A stretch of DNA of 64,000 bases from CAVUPF01 sp963803755. GTDB taxonomy: Bacteria > Actinomycetota > Thermoleophilia > Solirubrobacterales > 70-9. The position numbers and the translations under genes are program-made. The DNA lies in NCBI GenBank assembly GCA_963803755.1, contig CAWDNP010000011.1, forward strand, positions 248,001 through 312,000, in the 5' to 3' direction. The notes under the pieces are model-generated. The model made no database searches, was not told the DNA's origin, and worked only from the letters and a program-made list of their open reading frames with translations. Positions 34,586-45,185 of the stretch are shown here, one piece after another (the stretch's first letter is position 1; every line of letters starts with the position of its first letter).

Positions 34586-35614
34586 ATGCCCCCGATCCCC
34601 TGGCGGTGGCGTGCCGCCAGACAGAATGCCGATCGAGTCGCCGCTGACGCCGACCAGACAGCCGCCGACGCCGATCAGAGCTTCTCCGACCGCGACCAGG
34701 CTGCGGCGGAGGCCGATCAGAAAGCTTCCGATCGCGACCAGGCCGCGGCGGATCGAGAGCTCAAAGCTCATCCAACAGGCGATACGGCGTTGTTGCGCGC
34801 GCACGAGGAAACGCGAGCCGATCGGAGAGAGGACACCAACGCCCGCGGCGCGTCAGGCGTATTGCGGGCCCAGATCGCAACCGAGCGCGACGCGCAGGCA
34901 AAGCGTCGGGATGACCTTGCCCGCGATCGGGATCGGACGGCAGAGGAACGCGATAGAGCAACTGAGGTAGCCGACCAGGCGGCTGAGCGGCTCGCCAGAG
35001 AAGTTGGAGACGCCGATCCTCACATCAAGGCGGCGCTCGAGGCGGCCGCAGAGGTACGGATCAGGGCAGCTGCCGCGCGGGCGCAGGCGGCGGTTGATCG
35101 CGAGCAAGCGGCGAAAGACCGCGAAGCAGCAGCCCGCGATCGCGACCTGCTGCATCGCGAGATCGAGCGCTCCCACCTCGATGAGCTGACCGGCGCCTAC
35201 CGCCGAGGAATGGGAGAGATCCTCCTGCGACACGAGATCGAGCGCGCCCGGCGCTCGCGAAGAAAGCTGGCGCTCGCCTTTATTGACGTCGACGAGCTGA
35301 AGCAGACCAACGACCGCTATGGCCACCACGCCGGCGACGCGCTGCTGCGGGCGGTCTTCGCCGCGCTGAAAGCGAGGCTTCGCCCCTACGATCCGATCGT
35401 CCGATGGGGAGGCGACGAGTTCGTCTGCTCAATCGCCTGCTCGGTCCTCGAGATCGCCCAGCGCCGCGTTGAGGACGCCCGTCTGGACCTCACCAAGTCC
35501 CATCCAGGTGTTTCAATCAGCACAGGCGTGGCGGCGCTCGAAGACGACGACACCCTCGTGAGCCTCATCGAACGCGCCGATGGCGCCATGCTGAAGGCCA
35601 AGCGAAACCCCTAG
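34586..35614 (+). CDS. Diguanylate cyclase with ADxDQ-repeat coiled coil
   Basis: 342 aa. The first ~190 residues are a charged, Ala/Asp/Arg-rich predicted coiled coil with short repeats such as AADADQ, SDRDQAAA, and DREQAAKDREAAARDR. A canonical GGDEF domain follows: LDELTGAYRRG, FIDVDELKQTNDRYGHHAGD, and WGGDEF. An inhibitory-site motif RPYD lies exactly five residues before GGDEF, so product inhibition is likely. It makes c-di-GMP from GTP. There is no membrane or sensor domain; the coiled coil may control dimerisation. Confidence 0.92.
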   Translation: MPPIPWRWRAARQNADRVAADADQTAADADQSFSDRDQAAAEADQKASDRDQAAADRELKAHPTGDTALLRAHEETRADRREDTNARGASGVLRAQIATERDAQAKRRDDLARDRDRTAEERDRATEVADQAAERLAREVGDADPHIKAALEAAAEVRIRAAAARAQAAVDREQAAKDREAAARDRDLLHREIERSHLDELTGAYRRGMGEILLRHEIERARRSRRKLALAFIDVDELKQTNDRYGHHAGDALLRAVFAALKARLRPYDPIVRWGGDEFVCSIACSVLEIAQRRVEDARLDLTKSHPGVSISTGVAALEDDDTLVSLIERADGAMLKAKRNP

Positions 35615-35960
35615 GTGAACCCGGTGCCTGGTCGAGGGACGGGCGCGCTGCGGGAGCTAGCGAGCTGATCGCTACCTGCGCCAAGGCGCATCGCGAGCCT
35701 CGATCCGGACCGGCTGTCCTTCCTTGCCTCGGCTGCGCTCCTGTCGTGCAATCCAGAGTCGGATCGTGCGCTCGACCGGCCGCTCGCGCCCACGTATAGA
35801 CGGTTGGTTCATGGCCGCAATGCTCGCGCGCCGGGGCTGGGTGCGCATTGGACAGCGGTCCCAAATCTGTCCCCACCTCCCTGACAGTCGGACAAGGGCG
35901 ACGCACCTGACCGGCTTGATGACACCCAGAGGGCGCACGCCCCCTAACGCGATAGGCCCC
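35615..35960. other. Gene-free stretch
   Basis: Open frames exist on the minus strand (for example one with WGQIWDRCPMRTQPRR) but none matches a family I know or has a convincing start. I see nothing else here. Confidence 0.5.
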
Positions 35961-37061
35961 TTAGCGCGCCGGCGCTTCGGCCTGCAGGGCATGGGAACCC
36001 GGCAGCTCGCCCAGGCCGATTGGCTGGCGAGGCGGCTGCTCGGCCAGCCGCGCTCCCGCCAGCCCCTTGCGCCGAGGTCGCCAAACCCGCACGTACTGAG
36101 CGCCGACGTAGGAGCCGATCACAAGCGCCATCGCGGCCCCCTGCGCGGCGAAGGTCTGCACGTTGGGAAAGAGCGAGAACCAGGTGCCGGCCCAGCCAGG
36201 GATATTGAGGCCGGGGATCGGGGTCGTAGGGATCCACCCGGCAAGCTGCATCTCGTTTACCTCCTCGCCCACCATCACGAACAAGACGACCACGAGCATC
36301 GCGCCGGTGATGATCAGAAGGCGCTTGTAGGGGAGGCGCTGGTGCAAGCCGAAGGTGAGCGCCCCGACCGCCGCGGTGAAGAGCGCCCCCAACACCACGC
36401 CCTCCAAGACCACCGATGAGCCGAAGCTGACCCGCAGGTTCTGCAGGAAGATGACGATCTCAAAGCCCTCTCGGTAGACCGAGCTGAAGCCGAGCAGCCC
36501 GAGGCCGAGGATGGTCGCCCGCAGGCTGACCTCACCGGCCGAGGAGAGGAGCTTGCGCCGGCGCTTGTGGTGGTGGGAGATCCAGCCGGTCCAGTAGACG
36601 CGATGAAAGAACCAGTTCATGACCACCAAGAGCACGAGGATCGCGGGGATGCCGGTGGCCGCTTGCACGCTGAGGCCGCTACCGCCGAACATGCCGATGA
36701 ACCAGATCGCAAGAAACCAGGTCCCGATCGAGGCGAGGATCGCGAGTGCGCCGCCGATCGCGACCGGCTTGCGATAGACCTGGTTTCCGCCGAGGAAGCT
36801 GGCGGTGATCGCCGCGAGGACCAGGATCGTCTCCAGGCCCTCGCGGAAGACCAGGATCGCGCTGTTGATCACCGCCTCGGTGGGGCTCATGCGATTGGCC
36901 GAGTTGGTCGGGTCCGGCGTCCCGCCATGGGAGTGCCAGGCCAAGATCACGGCCCCCACGGCCACGGCCAGCACGACGACGACCCAAACGTGGAAGCTGC
37001 GCCGGGAAGCTAGCCCAGACGTTTGGCCGCGCTTATTTGTGTTGGCCACCGTTTCTGACAT
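35961..37061 (-). CDS. FTR1-family iron permease
   Basis: 366 aa polytopic protein. An extra N-terminal membrane helix (VWVVVVLAVAVGAVILAW) precedes the FTR1 domain of about seven helices with both REGxE motifs: FREGLETILV and YREGFEIVIF, the residues that handle iron during transport. It imports iron, usually with a partner oxidase or EfeO/EfeB, neither of which is in the window. The C terminus is basic (RVWRPRRKGLAG). Upstream lies a TTAGG/CCTAA palindrome that could bind an iron regulator. Single gene, transcribed away from the conjugative region. Confidence 0.9.
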   Translation of the reverse strand: MSETVANTNKRGQTSGLASRRSFHVWVVVVLAVAVGAVILAWHSHGGTPDPTNSANRMSPTEAVINSAILVFREGLETILVLAAITASFLGGNQVYRKPVAIGGALAILASIGTWFLAIWFIGMFGGSGLSVQAATGIPAILVLLVVMNWFFHRVYWTGWISHHHKRRRKLLSSAGEVSLRATILGLGLLGFSSVYREGFEIVIFLQNLRVSFGSSVVLEGVVLGALFTAAVGALTFGLHQRLPYKRLLIITGAMLVVVLFVMVGEEVNEMQLAGWIPTTPIPGLNIPGWAGTWFSLFPNVQTFAAQGAAMALVIGSYVGAQYVRVWRPRRKGLAGARLAEQPPRQPIGLGELPGSHALQAEAPAR

Positions 37062-37121
37062 TCGTCACCCGTCTGCAGGAATCAACGCGAAGAGCCGGAG
37101 TGCGGGGCAGCCTAGCACTTA

Positions 37122-37149
37122 TTAGGCCAGCCTTATTAGGAAAGCCTAA
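37122..37149 (-). promoter_or_regulatory. Palindromic iron-box-like site upstream of the FTR1 gene
   Basis: TTAGG at 37136-37140 and CCTAA at 37145-37149 form an inverted repeat with a 4-nt spacer, and another TTAGG..AGCC sits at 37122-37132. This resembles DtxR/IdeR boxes (TTAGG...CCTAA). The site is 60-90 bp before the FTR1 start, a sensible operator position. Confidence 0.5.
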
Positions 37150-37152
37150 CGA

Positions 37153-38210
37153 CTACTTGCAACAGCCGCGGCGATCCGGCCCCGGCGGGTGGCTCGGCAC
37201 GAAACCGAGCGGTCGACTGCGTGGCCGAAGACCTGGTCGTGGGCGAAGTTGGCCGTCCGAGGTGCCCCAATCGCGGCCGTTTATTTCGAGGAAGACGTGG
37301 TCGACGTTGGACCAGATCGTCACGTGGCGCCGCGGCCCGATGGATAGTGGGCCGCCGAAATCGTTGGAGACGAGGCCGCCGGGGTCGGGATAGCCGGAGA
37401 GGACCAAGCAGCCAGCGCACGGCGCCGGAGCAGTCGAGGCCCTTTTCGCCGGAGCCGAAGACCGCGGCATCTGCGCCCAGCAGTAGTGCCGGGGAGGGAC
37501 CGGGCTTCGCCGCGTGGCCGCCACCCCAGCAGTAGTGGATACGGCGCGCTTCGATCCATTTGGCCACATATTCCACCCGAGCCAGGCGCCCGGCGGGCAA
37601 TTGGCCGAGTTGCGCGAGGCCGAGGCGGTACAGACTTCGGTGGCGCCAAAACCGCGAGCGGTTTCGAGCACCTCCTCCACATACCACTCGGCATGGTTGT
37701 AGGCGAAAATCGCCGCGGGCCAATCACCAGGCGCACCGGAGGCGTGCAGGTAGTTGGCGGTCGCGAAGACCGAGTCGGGGATGCTGTAGATGTCGGGGCG
37801 ACCGTTGCCGGTTGCATCAACCCCATAGGTGGCCCAGGTCGAGAAGAGGAACTGACCGGGGCCGGCGGCGCCGGCCGAGTTGGTTCCCGAGCGCACGCCG
37901 GGCAGCGACGAGCGGCCGAAGTCCGACTCCACTTTGTGGATCGCGGCGACGATCGCAAAGCCCTGGGGGCCGAGCCTGTACTTAGTCGCCGCTTTCTCCA
38001 GCCAGGGCACGTAGTTAGCGGGGATTTCGTCGCCGGACCTGGCGGCGACGCCGCAGTCCTGCGCCTCCGCCGCTGGCCGGGCTGGGGAGCAGAAGCGACG
38101 AAGATGCCGACGAAGAAGAGCAGGCAAAGAAGCGCCAAAGCTGCGGCAGCGGCGAGCTTCAGGCCGAGGCCGCGCGCGCAGACGGAACGGGCGCCGACGC
38201 CGCGTACCTA
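37153..38210 (-). CDS. SLT + NlpC/P60 peptidoglycan hydrolase of the conjugation module (frameshifted)
   Basis: TcpG/VirB1-like wall hydrolase that opens peptidoglycan for the transfer apparatus. One membrane helix (LALLCLLFFVGIFVASA) in one frame leads, after a shift near 38070, to a lytic transglycosylase domain (IPANYVPWLEKAATKYRLGP, VESDFGRS, GPGQFLFSTW). After further shifts near 37520-37440 there is an NlpC/P60 domain with the catalytic Cys in EKGLDCSGAVRW and a later HVTIWSNVDHVFLEI strand. At least two or three indels interrupt the frame although motifs are kept. The C-terminal end is uncertain. Confidence 0.7.
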
Positions 38211-38751
38211 ACGCGACGCAGGGCGCTGGGAGGAGCGGGGCCGACTGCTCATTCGCCCGGAGCCGCTCGCCAACCAGGCGCCGTCGCGAGCTTCGAAGAG
38301 GAAGGAGAAGGGCTCCGGGGCGCCGCCCGCGGCGGGCGGAGCCGCTGATCAGCGGCCCGCGGCGGGGCGACCGAGACGAAGGCGATCGACAGTCGCCCCA
38401 GCACCGCGCGGCGGGCGCCGCTGCGCGGCGGGCGGCGGGTGGAGCGGAGAGCAGCTCGGCGGCGAAGCCGGGGGTCGCGGCGGCGCGCAGCGCACGCCGC
38501 ACCCCCGGCCCCAGCTCGCCGACCTCGTAGCGAAAGAAGGCAGCAAGGAAGCCGCGCGCGGCGCGATCCACCGCGGAGCGCAGGCCGGGCGCTCCCGCCG
38601 GGCGCGGGCGCTTCGGCGGGCGCCACTCCAGACGCGGGCCGGGCGGCGCGGGCGGCTGCGCGCCGCCGGCGAAGCCAAGCGCCGCGGCCATCAGCGCCGC
38701 ACAGGCGGCGCAGAAGAGAGCAAAGCGCCAGCGCTCCGCCGCCGGGGACAT
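38211..38751 (-). CDS. Small membrane protein of the conjugation module (frameshifted)
   Basis: ATG 38751 begins MSPAAERWRFALFCAACAAL (one membrane helix), then a domain SAVDRAARGFLAAFFRYEVG, ELGPGVRRALRAAATPGFA. That pattern (helix plus NTF2-like domain) resembles accessory transfer proteins of the VirB8/TcpC type, but shorter. The C-terminal part needs frame changes near 38400 and 38300 (VAPPRGPLISGSARR... LVGERLRANEQSA). It lies between the wall hydrolase and the VirB6-like gene. Function within the apparatus is inferred. Confidence 0.5.
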
Positions 38752-41191
38752 CTAGGCCCCCCGGCTGAGGTTGCGGCGCGAGGGCAGACGCCGCGGCGCG
38801 GCGTTCGCGACGCAGGCGACTCAGGTGCTCGGGACGGGTGCTCGATCCCAGGTCCCCCAACTCTTCGAGGCCCTGCCGCATCCGCTCAACCCCCTGACGG
38901 CGGCGGCCGATGATCCGGCCCGGTACCTCCGAGGCAACCTCCAAACGCTGGGAATCGCGCTTTCTAGCTTTCTCGATCTCCTGCTCGGCGCGCTCGCGCT
39001 CGGGACCGCGCAGCGCTTCGAACTGGGTCCGCTCATAGCCGGCGCGGTGGGCATGGTCGGCGGGATCGCGCGAGCTGCGCAGCAGCTCGTGGTCCTCAGC
39101 TTCAAAGCGCTGCAGGTCGCGATCGGACCAGCGCTGGCCGGTCTGGCTCTGGTTGCGATCGACGCGGGCCAACAGCTCCTTTGCCCGCCCGTAGCGCTCG
39201 GCGCTCGGCGGAGCCGGCGCCTCTGCCCCGTCCTGCGCCGCCGCCTGCCGCGCGCCCGAGGACTTGGCGACGGCGGCGTCCTTTGGCGCGCGCTTCGCGC
39301 CGCCCGCCCCCTTCTGATCGCGCCTGGCCGCGGCCGGCTTCGCCTCGGCGGCGCTCACCGTCGCCCGCGCCTCCTCATAGCGCTGATCGGCGAGGGCGCG
39401 GGCGCTGTCTGCAGGGAGCCCTTCGCCGTCTCCCGCGTCGCCTCGCCGCCCTAGGCGGCGCGGGCGCGGGTCAGGCGCCGCCGCGGCGGGCGACGCCGCC
39501 GAGGGCGCCGCCGCCGGCACCCGCGCCACCCGGCCGGCGAGCCGATCGCCGTGATACTGGCCGAAGCCGAAGCCGCGGGCGGCGGCCTGCTCGGCCTCGC
39601 CGATGCTGATCCAGCCGATCAGCTCGGCGCGCTTTAGGAGCACCGCCCAGGTGAAGGCGCAGGAGAGCAGAAAGCCGGTGGCGCTGCCCGCCGGGCCGTC
39701 TACCTGGCCGAGGATCAAGATCCCGAGCAAGACGATCGAGAGGAAGGCGGCGTAGATCACCTTGGCGGTGAGTGGCGCCGAGCAGGGTCAGGCCCCAGGT
39801 CTTAAAGGCACGCCGGCCGGCATCGCCGAGCAGCGGGAAGAAGAGCGCGAACGGCGCGGCAAGAAGCAGAGACGAAGGCGATCGCCGCCTGGGTGAAGAG
39901 GCGGATCGCGAGCCAGGCCAACAGCAGAATCGCGCCGAGCAAGCGCCATCGCGAACAGCGCCAGCATCGAGAGCCGGGTCAGCACTCCGCCGCCGCCCTG
40001 GGCGGCGACTTTGGCCTTGTAGGCGGAGCTGCCGTTGAAGTAGTCCCAGAGCGCCTGCGGGCAGGGCTGCCCGGCGAGGAGCGCAGGTAGAGGTCGATCA
40101 CCCGCTGGGGCGCCCGTAGCGCTTGGGGGCAAAGCTCGCGCAGGCTTGCTTGGCCTGGGTGCTGCCGAGGTTGGAGAGCACCGCGAGCAGGGCCAGGGCG
40201 CCGTAGTCATCGCAGAACTTTTCGTTTGACTTCTGCACCGCTTCGGGCGGCGGCGGGCCGAGCGCCCACTTCACGTCGGAGAAATCAAGGCCGGCGAAGG
40301 GCACCTCGACCAGCCGCGACCAGGTCTCCGACATCGCTTCGGCGTAGCTGCCGACCGGCCGTGAGACCGAGCCCGACTGCGGGGCGCTGATCGTCGCCCA
40401 GCGCGACTTCGTCGGAGAGGCTCGGCGAGCCGGCCGACCGATTCGCGCGGCTGGTTGACTACCCAGAGGCCCACGACCAGCATCGCGATCGCCGCCAGCG
40501 TCCCCGCCACCCCGGCGGCGAGCTCTCGCTTCAAAAGGCCCTTGTAGGCGAACCAGATCCCGCCGCAGACGACCAGCGTCGAGAGCCAGGGATCGGTGAT
40601 CGCGGCGTAGAGCCGCCCCACCGCCCCGGAGATCTGGCTCATCGTCTGCCCTTCGCCGAAGGGGTTCAAGCCGAAGGCAAGGCCGAGCAGTTCGAGCACG
40701 AGCTTTAAGACGAAGATCAGCCCCAACCAGATTCCGTTCAAGACCGTGGCGAAGCCGTAAATGGTGTCGTTGACCAGGTGGGTCACCCCGGTCGTGATGA
40801 AGATGTCGAAGCCGTAATTGGAGGTCGGGTAATCGCTCTCCGGGGCGCCGTCTGCTTCGCAGGAGAGGCGGGTCGCCCGCGCGCGGATCTGGGCGAGCTG
40901 GTCGCAGACCGGGTTGCGGATGCCGAGCCCCGTGATCGGGTCGACCTGGCCGCTGGCGCCGAGTTCGCTGGCCAGCGTGCCTTCGCCCACCCGGCTGGGT
41001 TCGATCAGCTGGCCGCCCTGGGCGGCGGTGGCGCCGGCCGGAGCCTTGTGCTTGCGGGCGCCGCCTTGCGGGCGCGGCCGAGCCGCCGGCGGCGCCCGGC
41101 GGGGCGGCGCGCGCGCGCCGGCGCGCCAGCCCAGCGCCGCAAGCACGAGCAGCGCCGCAGAACCCAGGCCGGCATGAGCGATCCGTCTCAA
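38752..41191 (-). CDS. VirB6/TcpH-like polytopic transfer protein (frameshifted)
   Basis: Reconstructed from several frames. TTG 41191 starts a signal/helix (AHAGLGSAALLVLAALGW), then helices GFDIFITTGVTHLVNDTIYG, IWLGLIFVLKLVLELLGLAF, and AGVAGTLAAIAMLVVGLWVV. A segment SETWSRLVEVPFAGLDFSDV follows in the next frame, more helices after 40000, and VIYAAFLSIVLLGILILGQV near 39740. A long charged tail (SERYGRAKELLARVDRNQSQ) ends at a TAG just before the next ATG. A multi-helix core with charged cytoplasmic tail is typical of VirB6/TrbL/TcpH, the inner-membrane pore component. At least four indels interrupt it. Confidence 0.65.
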
Positions 41192-41223
41192 GGCGGATCA
41201 ACCTTGTGTGTTAACCTAAGCAC

Positions 41224-41508
41224 ATGCGATTGCACATCAGCCTCGACGACGGCTTGATCGCCGAGCTCGACCGGCGCGCCGGGCGCGGGCGCCGCAGCGC
41301 CTTCATCGCGCGCACGGTCGAGCACGCGCTGGAGGACGAGCGACGCTGGGAGGAGATCGAGGCGGCGCTGGGCGCAGTCGAGGACAGCGGCCACGAGTGG
41401 GACCGCGATCCGGCCGCCTGGGTAAGGGTCGGAGCGACGCGCGGAGCGCGGCGAACGCGGCGAGCGAAGTCACGGTGGCGGAGCTGCTGCTCGACACAAC
41501 GGTGTTGA
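41224..41508 (+). CDS. VapB/RHH-type antitoxin
   Basis: ATG 41224. The first ~60 residues (MRLHISLDDGLIAELDRRAG, then RGRRSAFIARTVEHALEDER) form a ribbon-helix-helix DNA-binding domain, followed by a toxin-binding tail (HEWDRDPAAWVR). It would repress its own operon and neutralise the PIN toxin encoded next. The frame after residue ~68 is probably wrong because of an indel near 41430. Encoded opposite to the transfer genes, as an addiction module between VirB6 and VirB4 genes. Confidence 0.75.
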   Translation: MRLHISLDDGLIAELDRRAGRGRRSAFIARTVEHALEDERRWEEIEAALGAVEDSGHEWDRDPAAWVRVGATRGARRTRRAKSRWRSCCSTQRC

Positions 41509-41867
41509 TCGACGCGCTGCGCGGCCGCGAGGCCGCCAGCGGCTTCGCGCGCTGCGCGGCGAAGGGCCGCCGCCCTACGTGTGCGCGATCAACGTCGAGG
41601 AGCTGTGGCGAGGTGCAAGGCCAGACGAGGAAGAGGACCGTGAGCCGACTGCTGGGGGCGCTGCGGGTCGCGCCGCTACGAGACGAGCGGAGGGCGAGCG
41701 GGCGGGGCGCTGGCGCTCGCAATTCGCGGCGCGCGGGACGACTCTCAGCCAGGCCGACTGCCTGATCGCCGCAGCGGCCCTCGGCGTCGGCGCTCGGCTG
41801 GCAAGCTGGGAACCCGCGCGACTTCCCGATGGCCGAGGTCGAAGTAGAGCACTGGCCGGTGGGCTGA
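41475..41867 (+). pseudogene. VapC PIN-domain toxin, several frameshifts
   Basis: GTG 41475 starts VAELLLDTTVLIDALRGR (first catalytic Asp). Shifts near 41545-41575 lead to YVCAINVEELWRGARPDEEE, another near 41640-41700 to GRWRSQFAARGTTLSQADCL (Asp of the second acidic pair), and a last one near 41815 to GNPRDFPMAEVEVEHWPVG before TGA at 41865-41867. The full set of PIN motifs is present only when three or four indels are repaired. Either an inactivated toxin or consensus errors. Confidence 0.65.
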
Positions 41868-41871
41868 AGGG

Positions 41872-41978
41872 CTAGGAGTCCATGTGGCACGGCGCATCTC
41901 GGCGTCCTCGGTCGCTCGCGTGCAGAGCACGCCACGCTCCCTGCGCCCTTGACCTGCTTGGCCACACGGACTCCTAGC
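41872..41978. repeat. 18-bp inverted repeat around a 71-bp spacer
   Basis: CTAGGAGTCCATGTGGCA (41872-41889) is inverted at 41961-41978 with one mismatch. It lies between the convergent vapC and VirB4 genes, so it may be a bidirectional terminator or the ends of a tiny non-coding element. Confidence 0.55.
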
Positions 41979-42036
41979 GGAGTGAGATGGCCCAGCGCTC
42001 AGCGAAAGCCCGCGCACAGAACCTTGAAGCGACTGC

Positions 42037-44529
42037 TCAGGGGGCCACCGCATCGGCGGCCTCGGGGAGATCGTCGGGCGGGGCTGCGGAGCGGGAGGCC
42101 TGCGCCTCCTCGCGTCGCGGCGTCGTGTCGAGCTCGCCGAGCAGCCAGGGCGGCGGGTCGATCTGGATCGGCGCCACCTGGCCAGAGAAGTCGCGGAAGT
42201 AGCAGCGCCCCGCCCGGTAGCCGAGCAGGCGCTGGGTCGCCGCCTCGTCGTCGGGATCGAGGCGCAGCAGCTCAAGCGCCTTTCGCGCCTCGGCCTCGGT
42301 CTCAACGCCGAAGGCAAAGAGCGCCCCGACCAGCGGCTCCAGCTCGGCGGCGTCGCCGAGCATCTGGGTGGCGAGGATCGGGGTGATGTTCTGGCTGCGC
42401 GCCCATGCGGGCGATCCGCTCCAGCAGGGCCCGCCCCTGGGCATCGGAGGTCAGCGCCCAGGCCTCATCCATCGCCAGCACCGCGTGGCGGGCGGGGTCG
42501 GTGGCGCAGAGGCGCAGCGCGTAGGAGGCGAGCAGGCGCAGCACCGCGAGGCTGATCCGCTCCTCCTCCAGGAGCTCGGAGCGAGCCGTGCCGGCCAGCG
42601 GCAGGGTGAGGTTTCTGATCCGCAGCGAGACGACCTGGGCATCGCCGACCTCGGCCATGCCGCCATCGCCCGAGCCGAGGCCGAGCTTGGCGAGGCCGCT
42701 GGAGGCGTGGGCCTCCACGGCGCGGGCGGCTTCGCCGCCTCGGCGCTCGGCGAGGCGGCCATCCGCGCCAGCACCTCGCCGGTGCTGCTCGCGCCCCCTC
42801 CGCCGCGGCCTCGGAGATCGCCAGGCGCAGCTGGGTCTGCCACTCGGGCTTGACCGGCGCCGGCAGGATCGAGACCAAGAAGTTGTAGGTGAGGTCCTCG
42901 CGGGTCTGCTCGGCGCCGATCCGCATCGGGTCGAGCAGGCCGCGGTAGCGCTCCTCGGGGCTGAGCTCGATCGTCTCGATCGCCTCGGCGACGCCGGGCA
43001 GCGCCTCGAGGCGGTGATCGCCCTTGGGGTCGATGTCGACGATCGGCCCCGAGCCCTGCAGGAAGGCCTGGTAGACCGCCAGCTCCAAGAAGATCGTCTT
43101 GCCCGAGCCGAGGCTGCCGGCGAGCAGGCAGGTCGGCGGGCGGTTTCGCTGGCAGGCCTCGGCGAGGTCGAACTGGATCGGCGAGCGCTAGCCGCCCAGG
43201 GTGTGGCCGATGTAGGGACCGATCCGCCGAGCCGGCGTGGCTGATCGCGTGCGGGACCATCGCCCCGAGCTGGTCGGGCAGCAGGTGCTCCTTGTACTCG
43301 GGCAAGGGGAAACGTGGTCGGCCGGCAGCGAGGCGAGGAAGAGGCGGTGCTGCTCGCCGCCGTGGGCGATGCAGCTGCACCCGCCCGTAGCTCTCGCGCA
43401 GGCGCTCGACCCGTTCCTCGAGCTGCTCGGAGCTGCGCCCGGCGACGGCAGAGAGCAGAGCGCGAGCGAAGCAGCGGCGGGCGATCGCCGCCGCCGAGCA
43501 CCGCCTCCAGCTCGCGCGCCAGGTGGGGCGCTCGGCGGCCTCGACCGAGGGGCCGTGATCGCCCGCGGACTCCTCGCGGGCGATCTGGTCGGCGTCGATT
43601 TTGCGCTTCGCGACCTGCTTTCGCGCCTCGGGGTTGGCGAGGAACTCGACCGAGAGGGTGGCGTCGACCGCGAAGCCGAGCTCCAGCGGCGCGAACATCA
43701 GCTCCGCGGCCGGGCCGGGGACGAGCGCCTCCTCGGGCATCGCGCCCAAGACCAGCAGCGCCTGATGGGCACGGCCGCGCTCGGAGTCGATCAGCAAGCG
43801 AGCGGCGCTCGACGCGTGACGCGACTCTCGTGCAGGCGCAGCAGGTCATAGCCGTAGGGCTGAAAGCGCTCCTCCCCGCCGGCGTCCAGGAAGCTGAGCG
43901 CCTGCGGCGCGAAGGCCTGATCGGCGTCGGGCTCGCCGAGACCGCGGGTGTAGGCGCGGCGGATCAGGGCGGCGAGGCGCCGCGGCCCGACCCGGGTAGC
44001 ATTCCAGGTAGCCGAGCACCCGCTCAAAGGCGCGCCTCCTCCTCGCGCCGAAGGGCGGCGATCTGGCGCGGCGCCGATGCCGCGCGCCTCCTCGAAGCCG
44101 AGCCGCTCGGCGATCGCGCGCCAGAGCGCCGCGGCGCCCTCGAGCAGGCCGCCGAGCGGCCCGGCGCCGCCGGGCGGCGCGAGGCGGACGGCGAGGTAGA
44201 TCTCGGGGCGCAGCGCCTCGCGGCGCTCGAACTCGGAGCGGTGCTCGGCGAGGTGCGCCGCGAAGCGCTGGCGCCGGCCGTGGCGGGGGTCGAGCGTGGT
44301 GAGCGCGCGGCGCTCATAGGCCTCGGCGTCAAAGGCGCGGGCGACGCGGAGGATCTGGAAGTCGGCGCGCGATCGGGTAGGCGAGCGCCTCGAGGCGCTC
44401 GCCTACCTCGATCTTGCGCGCGTCCGAGAGCCCGGGGTAGCTCTGGCCCTCGAGCTCATAGACCGCCCAGGCCTCGCTCGGGGTACGCAGCACCAGGTTG
44501 CCCCAGAAGAAGTAGTGCGGCGACCTCAC
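42037..44529 (-). CDS. VirB4/TcpF-type conjugation ATPase (frameshifted)
   Basis: GTG 44529 overlaps the TcpE stop. Begins RSPHYFFWGNLVLRTPSEAW, a typical VirB4 N terminus. The middle carries FQPYGYDLLRLHESRV and VDATLSVEFLANPEARKQVA. Walker A is GSLGSGKTIFLEL near 43110, Walker B HAVLAMDEAWALTSD near 42470, and the end QNITPILATQMLGDAAELEP...PPPWLLGELDTTP. It energises assembly of the mating channel. Restoring one frame needs about eight shifts, yet all motifs are intact, which argues for indel errors over decay. Length of ~830 aa when repaired is normal for this family. Confidence 0.8.
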
Positions 44530-45178
44530 GCGGACCCGCCCGGCCTCGTCAAGATCACGGTGCGCCCGGCGGGGACCTCGAGCGTCTTGCCGCGGTGCAG
44601 GGGCGGACCGCCGGCGGGCGAAGCGCCAGCGGCGGGCTGCTGCCGCCCGCTCGGCCTGACCTGCACCGCGCCGCCGCGGGACGCCCTCCAGAGCGACCCA
44701 ACCGGGTAGCGAAGCAGCACCCGGCCGGGCCGCGGAGGCTACCGCGCGGGTAGTCGCGGCCGCTAGAGGTCGGCGGCGATCGCGAGCTGGCCGCAGCGGC
44801 GCCAACTCAGCGCCCTGGGCGGGGCAGCGGCGCAGGGCGGCGAGGACGCGGGGGCGCAGCGAGCCAGCGGCGAGGCCGGCGAGCGCCCGGTGGGGCGAGC
44901 GGCCGTCGAGCTCCCAGCGCGAGAGCGCCCAGGCGCCGGCGACCGGCAGCGCCAGCAGGCGCAGCGAGGCCGGCAGCGCCGCCACCGCGAGGCCGATCAG
45001 CGGCAGGCGGCGAGCAGCGGCGAGCGCGCCCAGACAGGCGAGCCAGTAGCCGATGCTGCGCAGCTCCAGCCCGCCGGGCAGCGGGCAGCCGCCAGTTCTG
45101 GATCCGGTAGATCCGCCAGCGGCGGCGAAAGACGAGCCGGTAGGAGCGAACGACCTTGCGGGATGGCGGCTCGGGCAT
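44526..45178 (-). CDS. TcpE-like transfer membrane protein (frameshifted)
   Basis: ATG 45178 gives PSRKVVRSYRLVFRRRWRIY, then IQNWRLP, the conserved start of TcpE-type proteins of Gram-positive conjugation systems. After a shift near 45080 come two membrane helices (YWLACLGALAAARRLPLIGL, ALPASLRLLALPVAGAWALS), and the C terminus ends TVILTRPGGSA at 44526. TcpE is an essential inner-membrane component that works with the VirB4-type ATPase encoded immediately downstream (GTGA overlap). Confidence 0.7.
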
Positions 45179-45185
45179 CGGCGCC

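Noticed and set aside
43237..44753. Long plus-strand frames opposite VirB4
   Set aside because: Antisense shadows; the minus strand carries the VirB4 motifs in register.
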